From NCBI GenBank assembly GCA_029570835.1, contig JAKPTX010000089.1, positions 1 to 34,636 of the forward strand: a stretch of 34,636 bases of DNA, given 5' to 3'. The translations under genes were made by a program, and so were the position numbers. Below are positions 25,670-33,641 of the stretch, piece by piece. Position 1 is the stretch's first letter, and every line of letters begins with the position of its first letter. Under the pieces are notes generated by a model, which worked only from the letters and a program-made list of their open reading frames with translations, did not search any database and had not been told where the DNA came from. Origin of the DNA: Bacteroidota bacterium. Its GTDB lineage: Bacteria > Bacteroidota > Bacteroidia > Bacteroidales > WCHB1-69.

Positions 25670-26923
25670 ATGAAAAAAATTTACTCATTATTAGTGATGG
25701 TTATGATTGTGAGTGTTGGTTATGCTCAAATCTCAACCCAAACAATTAAGAAAGAGAATCTTAATTTACAAAAACAAGAAGTTAATTATCGTCCTGACAG
25801 ATCAGGAGCCGGTTCTTGGTGGTTTTCCTACTGTGAAGATTTAATGTATTACATGGGAACAGAATTGGATTATGGATACGTGAATTTCTTACAAGATTCA
25901 GTAGGTACAATTCAATATTCTGATGGTGATGGACGTCCACAGTTCTTTAGCTTTGCTCAGGTTTTTAACTTTGAAGAGCAAATTTGGCATGATCTTTATT
26001 TTGGTTTATGCGATGAGGATGGAACACCAATTCCCGTACCTTATATTGGAGGAACCAATACTTATTCTATCGACTCAATGAGCTGTATTTATGCTTATTT
26101 GTGGGGAGAAAATGTTCCTACTACTACTGTTGATACATTGGTAATGACTATTATAGCTGATGATAACCTTGAATATATGACTCTTAATGCAGGTGGTACT
26201 CCGGCATTTATACAAGCCGAAATTGATTATGATTTTAGTAATTCATCCATTGCTCAAGCAACACATCCAAAATTTTATACCGTTAAAGTTCCTTTAACAA
26301 TTGATGATACTACGGGAGGCTATTTTGTATACAAAAATTTGCCGGTAGTAGGATTTAATAACCTAAATACTAAAACTGTTGCGGTTGCGTACTCTTTTAT
26401 CTCAGGTAAAGCTAATAGAGTTATCACTGACGTAATAGGAACAGATATTAACAGATTTGTCGCATATTACAATGAAGATCCAAGAGATGATTATAGTACT
26501 TTTGGTTCAACTGCTTTAATGACAGAAGAGAGCAACTCTATGTGTGCAATGGATTGGACTTATACTTCTTCAACTTTCTTAGGTCAGTATGTTAGTAACT
26601 CTATTTGGATTGGAAAATTAAAACGTCCAGGAATTTCAGTTCTTGCATCTTGTGATGACTGCGAATGGGTAGGTGTGGAAGAAATTGATCAAAAAAACAT
26701 CTCAGTTTATCCAAATCCGGCAACAAATAACTTTACAGTGAATTTACCCACTGCCAGCACTGCAAATGTAGAATTATTCAATATTGTTGGACAAAAAGTT
26801 TACAATGATGTTGTAAATGAACTTACTGTTCATGTTAATGTTTCTGAACTTAAACCCGGAATTTATATGTTAAAAGTAACTCAAGATAATAAAACTTATA
26901 CCACAAAAGTAGTTGTTAAATAA
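25670..26923 (+). CDS. Secreted protein of unknown function with T9SS type A sorting domain
   Basis: A 417-residue exported protein (signal peptide ending VGYAQ at 20). The middle has no domain I recognise; it is rich in aromatic and Asp residues (SWWFSYCEDLMYYMGTELDYG) and has short cysteine motifs near CDDCEW at about 324. From about residue 335, ISVYPNPATNNFTVNLP, then VELFNIVGQKVYNDV, VSELKPGIYMLKVTQD and TTKVVVK is a complete T9SS type A sorting domain. It probably sits on the cell surface. Its neighbour upstream carries the same type of signal, but the proteins are not similar in the rest of their length. Confidence 0.85.
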   Translation: MKKIYSLLVMVMIVSVGYAQISTQTIKKENLNLQKQEVNYRPDRSGAGSWWFSYCEDLMYYMGTELDYGYVNFLQDSVGTIQYSDGDGRPQFFSFAQVFNFEEQIWHDLYFGLCDEDGTPIPVPYIGGTNTYSIDSMSCIYAYLWGENVPTTTVDTLVMTIIADDNLEYMTLNAGGTPAFIQAEIDYDFSNSSIAQATHPKFYTVKVPLTIDDTTGGYFVYKNLPVVGFNNLNTKTVAVAYSFISGKANRVITDVIGTDINRFVAYYNEDPRDDYSTFGSTALMTEESNSMCAMDWTYTSSTFLGQYVSNSIWIGKLKRPGISVLASCDDCEWVGVEEIDQKNISVYPNPATNNFTVNLPTASTANVELFNIVGQKVYNDVVNELTVHVNVSELKPGIYMLKVTQDNKTYTTKVVVK

Positions 26924-26946
26924 GTTTTATTCTGAATTAAAAAAAA

Positions 26947-26977
26947 GGGAGTTTAAAATTTTAAACTCCCTTTTTTT
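26947..26977 (+). terminator. Terminator after the second T9SS gene
   Basis: GGGAGTTTAAAA directly followed by its exact complement, a 24-bp perfect palindrome (26947-26970), then seven T. With A-runs on its left it may work in both directions. Confidence 0.9.
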
Positions 26978-26997
26978 GTGTTGGAAAACGTAAATAA

Positions 26998-27029
26998 AAA
27001 AAAGAGATCTGTTCAGATCTCTTTTTTTA
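26998..27029 (-). terminator. Terminator of rpsP
   Basis: AGAGATCTG, loop TT, CAGATCTCT (27003-27022), flanked by A on the left and T on the right. In the minus direction it ends rpsP about 25 bases past its stop; it could also serve the plus strand. Confidence 0.8.
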
Positions 27030-27048
27030 GTGCAATAGAAATAGTGAA

Positions 27049-27642
27049 TTATTCAGCACTATCTTCTTTTACTTCAGGATTGTTTTCTTCTGCAATAGGC
27101 TCTTCAGTTTGAACATCATCACTGCTTTCTCCTTCAGTTGCTGCTTCAGCCTCAGCTTGAGCTGCTGCTTCAGCTTGGGCTTCAGCTTGATATTTAGCTG
27201 CTACTTTTTGAGCAATTGCTTCTCTAACTTTACTTTCACTTTCTAAACGCAGTTTAGATTCCTTGCGTTCTTGTTCTACTGCTTCTCGTTTTAAATTGTT
27301 TATTTTTGATTCTTTCTCTTGTTTCCAAGCTTCAAAACGACGTTGAGCTTCATTTTCAGTCAGGGCACCCTTGGCAATTCCGCCTCTTAAGTGTTTCATT
27401 AACATTACACCCTCACGTTTAAGAATCGAACGAACAGTTTCAGAGGGAGAAGCACCTACTTCAACCCAATACAATGCTCTTTCAAAATTTAAAGTAATAG
27501 TTGCAGGATGGGTTAATGGATTATAGGTTCCAATCTTCTCGATAAAACGCCCGTCTCGTGGTGCACGACCATCCGCAATTACAATAGAGTAAAAAGGTTG
27601 ATTCTTTTTACCAAATCTTTGTAATCTGATCCTTGTTGCCAT
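27049..27642 (-). CDS. rpsP: Small-subunit ribosomal protein S16 with long Ala/Glu-rich C-terminal tail
   Basis: S16 is a core 30S protein that helps assembly. The canonical domain is residues 1-83: ATRIRLQRFGKKNQPFYSIV, ADGRAPRDGRFIEKIGTYNP and GASPSETVRSILKREGVML. The remaining about 115 residues form a lysine/glutamate helical stretch (EAQRRFEAWKQEKESKINN) followed by an acidic, alanine-rich tail to residue 197. Extended S16 is usual in Bacteroidetes; the classic bacterial length is near 80-90. It appears monocistronic, with a consensus promoter box and its own terminator. Confidence 0.96.
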   Translation of the reverse strand: MATRIRLQRFGKKNQPFYSIVIADGRAPRDGRFIEKIGTYNPLTHPATITLNFERALYWVEVGASPSETVRSILKREGVMLMKHLRGGIAKGALTENEAQRRFEAWKQEKESKINNLKREAVEQERKESKLRLESESKVREAIAQKVAAKYQAEAQAEAAAQAEAEAATEGESSDDVQTEEPIAEENNPEVKEDSAE

Positions 27643-27680
27643 AATTGTTTAATGATTTAATTGTTATTAATTTAGGGCTG

Positions 27681-27688
27681 CAAAATTA
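27681..27688 (-). promoter_or_regulatory. rpsP promoter -7 element
   Basis: TAATTTTG followed by C on the minus strand, 38 bases upstream of the start codon. Diverges from the tRNA-Arg/tRNA-Leu pair. Confidence 0.6.
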
Positions 27689-27784
27689 ACAAAAAAAACG
27701 ATATAAAAATTATTTTTTCAAATTTTATTTGAATGAGGGTAAATGTTAAAAAAAAATTGTATTTTCGCGGTTCAAAACAATGAT

Positions 27785-27858
27785 GGTTCCGTAGCTCAAC
27801 TGAATAGAGTATCTGACTACGGATCAGAAGGTTACAGGTTTGAATCCTGTCGGAATCA
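27785..27858 (+). tRNA. tRNA-Arg (anticodon ACG)
   Basis: A 74-base tRNA with acceptor GGTTCCG/CGGAATC, D arm GCTC..GAGT, anticodon stem TCTGA/TCAGA with loop CTACGGA (anticodon ACG), and T arm ACAGG-TTTGAAT-CCTGT. The A34 is expected to be edited to inosine to read CGU/CGC/CGA. Discriminator A is followed by CA. A degenerate promoter box TATTTTCG lies 18 bases before it. Confidence 0.96.
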
Positions 27859-27865
27859 CATTATT

Positions 27866-27949
27866 GCCATGGTGGCGGAATTGGTAGACGCGCCGGTCTC
27901 AAAAACCGGTGAGGTAATACTCGTGCCGGTTCGACCCCGGCCCGTGGTA
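27866..27949 (+). tRNA. tRNA-Leu (anticodon CAA)
   Basis: An 84-base class II tRNA: acceptor GCCATGG/CCGTGGT (with a G1-U72 pair), the Leu-type D region GCGGAATTGGTAGACGC, anticodon stem CCGGT/ACCGG with loop CTCAAAA (anticodon CAA, reads UUG), short variable arm, T arm GCCGG-TTCGACC-CCGGC. Seven bases after tRNA-Arg, so the two are one transcript. Confidence 0.95.
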
Positions 27950-27950
27950 C

Positions 27951-27993
27951 AAAGAGGCTTGAAAATCAACTGTTTTTAGGCCTCTTTTTTTTG
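27951..27993 (+). terminator. Terminator of the tRNA-Arg/tRNA-Leu unit
   Basis: AAAGAGGC (27951-27958) pairs with GCCTCTTT (27980-27987); the inner AAAA/TTTT adds pairing, and a T-run follows. It starts two bases after the tRNA and overlaps the next promoter region. Confidence 0.85.
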
Positions 27994-28001
27994 TATCTTT
28001 G
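27994..28001 (+). promoter_or_regulatory. Promoter -7 element of the kinase-RapZ fusion gene
   Basis: TATCTTTG followed by C, right after the tRNA terminator and 20 bases before the ATG at 28022. Confidence 0.65.
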
Positions 28002-28021
28002 CTTTTCTAAAAATATTGAGT

Positions 28022-29467
28022 ATGGAGATAATAAAAACGATAGTAACAGACCTATTTAAAGAGACTCATTTAGAAATTACAAAATTACCTCAGTCCGGAT
28101 CACCTCGAATTTATTACAGAATATCTTTTCGTGATCATCAGCCTGTTATCGGTGTTTATAATAGTGATGTTAAAGAAAATGAAGCTTTTTTTGGTTTTAC
28201 GGAGTCATTTAGAAACAAAAAAATTGCGGTTCCGGAAATTTATTTCATTACACCAAATAGACAATATTATATTATAGAAGATCTTGGGGATATAACCCTT
28301 TTTGAATTTTTAAAGCAAGATCGAGGTCAGGAAGGCTTAGGTGAAGCAACGATCGAATGGTATAAAAGGGTACTTGAGGAGCTTCCAAAAATTCAGTTGT
28401 TAAATGAGAAAGATATCGATTTTTCCCTCTGTTATCCCAGAGCTGCGTTTGATCGACAATCGATGAATTGGGATTTGAACTATTTTAAGTACTATTATTT
28501 GAAATTAGTTCATGCTCATTTTGATGAACAAGAATTGGAGGATGATTTTAATAGATTGATTCAATTTTTATTGGAAGCAGATGCACAATATTTTATGTTT
28601 AGGGATTTTCAATCCAGAAATATAATGTTGCATCAAGGTAAACCTTACTTTATTGATTATCAAGGAGGAAGAAGAGGTCCATTGCAATATGATTTAGCAT
28701 CTCTTTTATATGACGGAAAAGCTGATATTCCGGAAAAGATTCGGGAGGAATTGTATCATTTTTATATCGATCAATTGGCACGCTATATAGAAGTGGATAA
28801 AACGAAATTTGAGACCTATTACATTGGTTTTGTATTGATTCGTATTATGCAAGCTCTTGGAGCGTATGGCTACAGGGGATATTATGAGAAAAAGAGTCAT
28901 TTCTTGCAAAGTATTCCTTATGCATTACAAAATATTCGTTATATTTTGAGGAATAAAACTCTTCCTATTTCAATCCCAACACTTTGGAATCTGCTTGATT
29001 TTATTTCTAAAGAGGGGAATCTTTCATCACCATTGGAACAATCTAAGCATTTAACAATTACGATTCAAAGTTTTTCATTTAAAGTGGGGATACCTACTTC
29101 TGAAAGTTCCCATGGTGGTGGTTTTGTGTTTGATTGTAGATTTTTACCCAATCCGGGTAGAATACCGGAATATAAAGAGTATAATGGGACAGATCTTGCT
29201 ATTCAACAATATTTTTCACAATATGAAGTAGTTGAACAATTTAAGAGAAGTGTCGAAGAGATTATTATAATGGCAGTTGATAATTATTTAGAACGGGAAT
29301 TTCAACAATTAATGATCAATTTTGGATGCACTGGAGGACAACATAGATCGATTTATTTTGCGGAATGGTTGGCAAAAAAACTTCAGGAAAGATATCCTCA
29401 AGTGCAAATAAACTTAAACCATATTCAGTTTCCGGAATTATCAAAGAGGTTTGTTCCAAATCAATAA
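28022..29467 (+). CDS. APH-family kinase domain fused to a RapZ C-terminal domain
   Basis: The 481-residue protein joins two modules. Residues about 1-330 are an aminoglycoside phosphotransferase/choline-kinase-like fold: VIGVYNSDVKENEAFFGF for the nucleotide-side lysine area region, FRDFQSRNIML near 194-204 as the catalytic loop (Asp and Asn kept), and FIDYQGGRRGPLQYDLASLL as the metal-binding Asp segment. Residues about 340-480 match the C-terminal domain of RapZ/YvcJ: FDCRFLPNPGRI and FGCTGGQHRSIYFAEWLA. In RapZ that domain senses glucosamine-6-phosphate; the kinase resembles AmgK-type amino-sugar kinases. The RapZ N-terminal P-loop domain is absent. A TTG start two codons earlier is less likely than this ATG. 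Confidence 0.88.
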   Translation: MEIIKTIVTDLFKETHLEITKLPQSGSPRIYYRISFRDHQPVIGVYNSDVKENEAFFGFTESFRNKKIAVPEIYFITPNRQYYIIEDLGDITLFEFLKQDRGQEGLGEATIEWYKRVLEELPKIQLLNEKDIDFSLCYPRAAFDRQSMNWDLNYFKYYYLKLVHAHFDEQELEDDFNRLIQFLLEADAQYFMFRDFQSRNIMLHQGKPYFIDYQGGRRGPLQYDLASLLYDGKADIPEKIREELYHFYIDQLARYIEVDKTKFETYYIGFVLIRIMQALGAYGYRGYYEKKSHFLQSIPYALQNIRYILRNKTLPISIPTLWNLLDFISKEGNLSSPLEQSKHLTITIQSFSFKVGIPTSESSHGGGFVFDCRFLPNPGRIPEYKEYNGTDLAIQQYFSQYEVVEQFKRSVEEIIIMAVDNYLEREFQQLMINFGCTGGQHRSIYFAEWLAKKLQERYPQVQINLNHIQFPELSKRFVPNQ

Positions 29468-29496
29468 AATAGGATCATTTATGATTACTTTTTTTG

Positions 29497-29504
29497 TACC
29501 TTTG
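29497..29504 (+). promoter_or_regulatory. Promoter -7 element of the lipoprotein gene
   Basis: TACCTTTG followed by CAACG, 26 bases before the ATG at 29531. The surrounding bases closely resemble the hydG promoter at 32195. Confidence 0.65.
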
Positions 29505-29530
29505 CAACGTAAGTAAAATATAAAAACAAT

Positions 29531-30511
29531 ATGAAAAGGAGAGGTATATTATTTCTTCAGTACACCCTAATAGCACTAATTTTTATTTTGGGGTTAGCCT
29601 CTTGTAATTTTTCCGGGAAACGTTCACAAGATACTGTTGAAGAAGAAGAACTTTTAATAGAATATCCGATAGCCGCTATTTCTGATTTTATTGAGACTTC
29701 CCCGACAGACACGAATGAGCTTTACCCTGTAAGTGAGGAGTTTTTAAAACAGTTTTTACTTTTTGCATCACAATATGAGGGGCAAAAATTAACGGTTAAA
29801 ACTCATTTTCCTTTGGAGTGGGGTGTTTTAGTAATAGAGCGATTACCTGAAGGGAGGGAGTTATATCTTTTACAATCCAAAAATCGGGAATGGAAATATA
29901 TTGTCATTACTTCCGGAATGGGAACCCAAAGAATTTTAGATTTGATTCCTGTTGCTGTTAATATTGCTGTTCAAAATCAGGATATTTTAGAAACAGAAAT
30001 TTGGACTACAACACGAAATGAGATGGGAGAGTTTTCTGTGGAAAAAACTTATACTTGGGTAAGATCTGTTGCAGAGGAATCTTTAGCAGAGTACAGGAAT
30101 AATCCCGAATCATTTAATAAAACGACCAAAGTAATAGATGTGTACGCAATTAATAAAATGTGTCGCTTTGATTTTCTCTTATCTGATTTAATTCCGGAGT
30201 ATAGTGCAGTCATTTTTTATTATCAAGATGGGAAAAAACCTGAAGATTGGGATGAAATTGTACCGATTCTTCAAAGTTATTGTGAAGATTATGAGATCAT
30301 TTTTGATGAAATACATCAGGATTTTGATAAAGTGGTTATTAGAGATTATAAATTAAATAATATTACAACGGTGGATCTAACCCCCTTTATTTCTGACGCT
30401 ATGGCAGGATTGGTTTTATTAAAAAAGGATGAAGAACCCAAAGTTGTTTTGTTTGGAAGTTTAGAAAGAATGCGGATAGAAATTAAAAGGTATTTTAAAA
30501 TAATTTCTTGA
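29531..30511 (+). CDS. Lipoprotein of unknown function
   Basis: A 326-residue exported protein with a lipobox: hydrophobic 6-22 then GLASC with lipidation Cys25. The mature part is mixed alpha/beta and rich in acidic residues, with no motif I recognise. It follows the kinase-RapZ fusion by 63 bases but has its own promoter. The glutamine-synthetase-like gene begins 49 bases downstream and shows no clear box of its own, so it may be cotranscribed. Confidence 0.75.
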   Translation: MKRRGILFLQYTLIALIFILGLASCNFSGKRSQDTVEEEELLIEYPIAAISDFIETSPTDTNELYPVSEEFLKQFLLFASQYEGQKLTVKTHFPLEWGVLVIERLPEGRELYLLQSKNREWKYIVITSGMGTQRILDLIPVAVNIAVQNQDILETEIWTTTRNEMGEFSVEKTYTWVRSVAEESLAEYRNNPESFNKTTKVIDVYAINKMCRFDFLLSDLIPEYSAVIFYYQDGKKPEDWDEIVPILQSYCEDYEIIFDEIHQDFDKVVIRDYKLNNITTVDLTPFISDAMAGLVLLKKDEEPKVVLFGSLERMRIEIKRYFKIIS

Positions 30512-30560
30512 AACAATCGTTTTAAGTTATCCTACTTAATCACTTTTAATTGATAAATAT

Positions 30561-32045
30561 ATGAACATTAATCCTATTTCGAAATTTTTAAAAAAGAATC
30601 CAAAAGAGTTTTCCAAAACAGATATAGTTCGTTATATCGAAGAAAAAGAGGTGAAAATGGTTCAACTTCTTTTTGTTGGGGAAGATGGTTGTTTGAGAAA
30701 AGTCAATATTAATGTTCATAGTAAGAGTTTTGTTGATCAGCTATTGACTTGGGGGGAAATGATAGATGGATCTTCAGTTTTTCCATCCTCAAGTAGAACT
30801 AAGTCCACTTCTATTATTTTATTTCCCAGATTGAGCTCTTCCTTTGTTAATCCCTTTGAACCTGTCCATACGCTTAATTTTCTCTGTTCTGTACACACTT
30901 ATAGCGGAAAAAATTTAGAATCTTCATCTGAGTATATTTTAAAAAAAGCAGATGATGCTTTTCAAATGGTAACCGGCATGGAGGTCAGGTTCAAAAGTGA
31001 GGTTGAGTTTTATCTATATAGTGAAGATGATCCCAATTTTTCAAATCAGTTGCAAAATAGAGAGTATTCAATATCCCCCTACTCTATATATGATCGTTTC
31101 ACTTATGAGTGGATGAATAAAGCGGCACAATGTGGCGTTTTAATACAAAAAGGTTATGTTAAGGGAAATTATCTTAAAAAGAATGATTATCTGTACGAAC
31201 AGCACGTTGTGGAGTTGTCTTCTCTATCTCCTATGATGGCTGCAGATCAATTAACAATTTTAAAATGGGTATTAAAAAATTGTGCTTTTCAGCATAATTT
31301 AAAACTAACTTTTGCGCCTGTTGTGGATATTAATGGTAAGGGGAATGATTTAATAATCCATTCTCAAATAGTTAAGAATGGGAAGAATCAAATGTTTACG
31401 GATTTAAAACTGAACTCAATAGGTAGGACTGCCATTGCCGGTTATCTGTTTTGTACTCCTGCTTTAACCGCATTTGGAAATAGTAATGCTTTATCTTACC
31501 TGAAAGTTAACCGTTCTCTCAATAAATATCATTACCTATTTTGGGGTGATGAGCGCCGTACTGCTCCGATTTCCATTCCTCAAAGATGTACTCAATTCGA
31601 AGAACTTTATAATGATTTAAGTTCAAGTGAGAAACCTGTACCTAAAAAGAAATATCATACTCCTTTTATTACGCACAAAACTTCAGATTTTTCTTCAGAG
31701 ATCTACTTATTGTTAGCTTCACACTTGATCTCCATGAGACATGGTTTTGAGATGGAAGAAGCACTTAAATTTGCGGAATCTCATTATATTGATGTAGATA
31801 TTGATCTTCCTGAGTATAAAGGGAAGTTTGAACATTTAGTCCCACTACCTTCCTCTTGTTTTGAGTCTGCAGATGAATTGTCAAAACAGAGAACAATTTT
31901 TGAAAAGCATGCTATTTTCCCAACGGATATGATTGATAATGTTATCAGAAAGTTGAAGAAAATTGAACAATCTGATTGGGAAAAAATGATTCAAAAGGAT
32001 CATGATTTATGTGTTGAGTTGATTGATAAAAATATGGACTGTTAA
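30561..32045 (+). CDS. Glutamine synthetase-like protein, probable pseudoenzyme
   Basis: The 494-residue protein keeps the scaffold of Bacteroidetes glutamine synthetase: VKMVQLLFVGEDGCLRKVN, GEMIDGSSVFPS, SEVEFYLYSEDD (Glu147, Glu149 kept), YEQHVVEL, MAADQLTILKWVLKN, PALTAFGNSNALSYLK, FWGDERRT, HGFEMEEALKFAE, SCFESADELSKQRTIFEKH. Yet several usual catalytic positions differ: the metal-site Glu of the QNE motif is V (QHV near 214), the GSGxHxH motif is GKGNDLIIHS (about 259), the RxP arginine is S (ISIP), and the E-x-R of the following block is THK. Two Glu at 147/149 remain. It is unlikely to make glutamine as ordinary GS does; it may bind a ligand or partner. Confidence 0.82.
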   Translation: MNINPISKFLKKNPKEFSKTDIVRYIEEKEVKMVQLLFVGEDGCLRKVNINVHSKSFVDQLLTWGEMIDGSSVFPSSSRTKSTSIILFPRLSSSFVNPFEPVHTLNFLCSVHTYSGKNLESSSEYILKKADDAFQMVTGMEVRFKSEVEFYLYSEDDPNFSNQLQNREYSISPYSIYDRFTYEWMNKAAQCGVLIQKGYVKGNYLKKNDYLYEQHVVELSSLSPMMAADQLTILKWVLKNCAFQHNLKLTFAPVVDINGKGNDLIIHSQIVKNGKNQMFTDLKLNSIGRTAIAGYLFCTPALTAFGNSNALSYLKVNRSLNKYHYLFWGDERRTAPISIPQRCTQFEELYNDLSSSEKPVPKKKYHTPFITHKTSDFSSEIYLLLASHLISMRHGFEMEEALKFAESHYIDVDIDLPEYKGKFEHLVPLPSSCFESADELSKQRTIFEKHAIFPTDMIDNVIRKLKKIEQSDWEKMIQKDHDLCVELIDKNMDC

Positions 32046-32056
32046 ATAAAAAATCG

Positions 32057-32128
32057 GGCTCTGTAGTTCAATGGATAGAACAAAAGTTTCCTAAACTTTA
32101 GATTCGGGTTCGATTCCCGGCGGAGCTA
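32057..32128 (+). tRNA. tRNA-Arg (anticodon CCT)
   Basis: A 72-base tRNA: acceptor GGCTCTG/CGGAGCT (G1-U72), D arm GTTC/GAAC, anticodon stem AAAGT/ACTTT with loop TTCCTAA giving anticodon CCT (reads AGG), and T arm TCGGG-TTCGATT-CCCGG. Discriminator A is followed by CA. It begins 11 bases after the preceding stop codon without its own visible promoter, so it may be processed from that mRNA. Confidence 0.95.
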
Positions 32129-32194
32129 CATTTTTTAGTTAAAACATTCCTCTTTTTCTGATAAAATTTTCTTTTTTGATACCTCGAATTGTTG

Positions 32195-32202
32195 TACCTT
32201 TG
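32195..32202 (+). promoter_or_regulatory. hydG promoter -7 element
   Basis: TACCTTTG followed by CAGCG, 26 bases before the ATG. TTTG at 32175-32178 lies 16 bases upstream and may be the -33 element. Confidence 0.65.
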
Positions 32203-32228
32203 CAGCGATTTTTAATAAAACTATTACC

Positions 32229-33641
32229 ATGAAAAAAAGACCTAATATTGATTACCCATTTAGTATTGACAGAGAAAAACTGTACTCTATGATTGAGGGG
32301 GAGGCACCTACTCATCAAGAGTTAGAACGGATTTTACAGAAAGCCAAAGATCTCAAAGGATTGACTCTGGAAGATGTAGCAGCTCTTTTGAGAGTGGAAG
32401 ACCATGATCAGATTTACGAAATCATGGAAGTTGCAAAATATGTGAAAGAGGAAATTTATGGCAAAAGGTTGGTTCTTTTTGCACCTCTCTATACGGGAAA
32501 TGTTTGTGTTAACAATTGTACATATTGTGCTTTTCGTCGTGCAAATAAAAATTTAACGAGAAAAATACTCAATATGAGAGAGATTGAAGAAGAGACACGT
32601 ATTTTATTAAAAGATGGACATAAAAGATTATTGTTAATTTGTGGTGAATCACCTAAAAATAATATTGAATATGTATGTGAAGCAATACGTACTGTATATG
32701 CTGTGAGAGAAGGAAACAATAATGTGAGAAGAATCAATGTTGAGTTGGCTCCAATGGATGTTGAAGATTTTGAAAAATTACATAAGGAGAATATCGGCAC
32801 CTATGTTTGCTTCCAGGAAACTTATGATCAAGAGCTATATAAGGAATATCATCCTGCAGATACTCCCAAAAGTGACTATATGTACCGTTTAAATGTAATG
32901 CATAGAGCCATGCAGGGAGGTATTTTGGACGTTGGATTGGGAGTTTTATTTGGTTTGGCAGATTATCGCTTTGAAATTTTGGCTTTAATGGAACACGCCA
33001 ATCATTTGGAAAAAATGTTTAATTGTGGTCCTCATACCATAAGTTTCCCTAGAATTGAGCCGGCTGAAGGGGCCCCACTTCCCGAACATATTCCACATAA
33101 AGTAAATGATGATGATTTTAAAAAAATTATTGCCATTATTAGAATAGCATTACCCTATACAGGTATTATATTGAGTACAAGAGAATCTGATGAGTTGAGA
33201 ACGGAGCTCTTTAATTATGGGATTAGTCAGATATCTGCGGGTTCCAGGACTAATCCGGGAGCATATAGTCATATCGCTAATAAGAATACTACCGGTAGTC
33301 AGTTTGCATTGGGAGATCATCGTTCATTGGAAGAAGTGATTTCAGGAATGATAGATAGCGGTTATATTCCCTCATTCTGTACTGGTTGCTATCGACATGG
33401 TAGAGTGGGAGCCGATTTTATGGATCTTGCAAAACCCGGATTAATTAAGCAGTATTGTTTACCTAATGCACTTTTCTCTTTCAAAGAATACTTATATGAT
33501 TTTGCAGGCGAGGAAACCAGGAATAAGGGATTGGCGCTAATCCAAAAGATGGTTGCAGATTTACCACAAAACAAAAGAACTGAAACAGTTAAATCAGAAC
33601 TGCAAGAGATAGAAAAAGGAAAAAGAGATTGCTATTTTTAG
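32229..33641 (+). CDS. hydG: [FeFe]-hydrogenase H-cluster radical SAM maturase HydG
   Basis: HydG cleaves tyrosine with a radical SAM reaction and supplies the CO and cyanide ligands of the hydrogenase active site. The radical SAM CX3CX2C motif is Cys93, Cys97, Cys100 (CVNNCTYCAF). The HydG-specific C-terminal iron-sulfur motif is present as FCTGCYRHGRVG with Cys384 and Cys387, which separates it from the related tyrosine lyase ThiH. Length 470 is typical. It implies that hydE, hydF and an [FeFe] hydrogenase exist elsewhere and that the cell handles H2 in anaerobic metabolism. Its stop overlaps the convergent transglycosylase stop. Confidence 0.95.
   Translation: MKKRPNIDYPFSIDREKLYSMIEGEAPTHQELERILQKAKDLKGLTLEDVAALLRVEDHDQIYEIMEVAKYVKEEIYGKRLVLFAPLYTGNVCVNNCTYCAFRRANKNLTRKILNMREIEEETRILLKDGHKRLLLICGESPKNNIEYVCEAIRTVYAVREGNNNVRRINVELAPMDVEDFEKLHKENIGTYVCFQETYDQELYKEYHPADTPKSDYMYRLNVMHRAMQGGILDVGLGVLFGLADYRFEILALMEHANHLEKMFNCGPHTISFPRIEPAEGAPLPEHIPHKVNDDDFKKIIAIIRIALPYTGIILSTRESDELRTELFNYGISQISAGSRTNPGAYSHIANKNTTGSQFALGDHRSLEEVISGMIDSGYIPSFCTGCYRHGRVGADFMDLAKPGLIKQYCLPNALFSFKEYLYDFAGEETRNKGLALIQKMVADLPQNKRTETVKSELQEIEKGKRDCYF

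Noticed and set aside
27743-27979. 78-codon frame over two tRNA genes
   Set aside because: It is a read-through of tRNA-Arg and tRNA-Leu and has no protein features.
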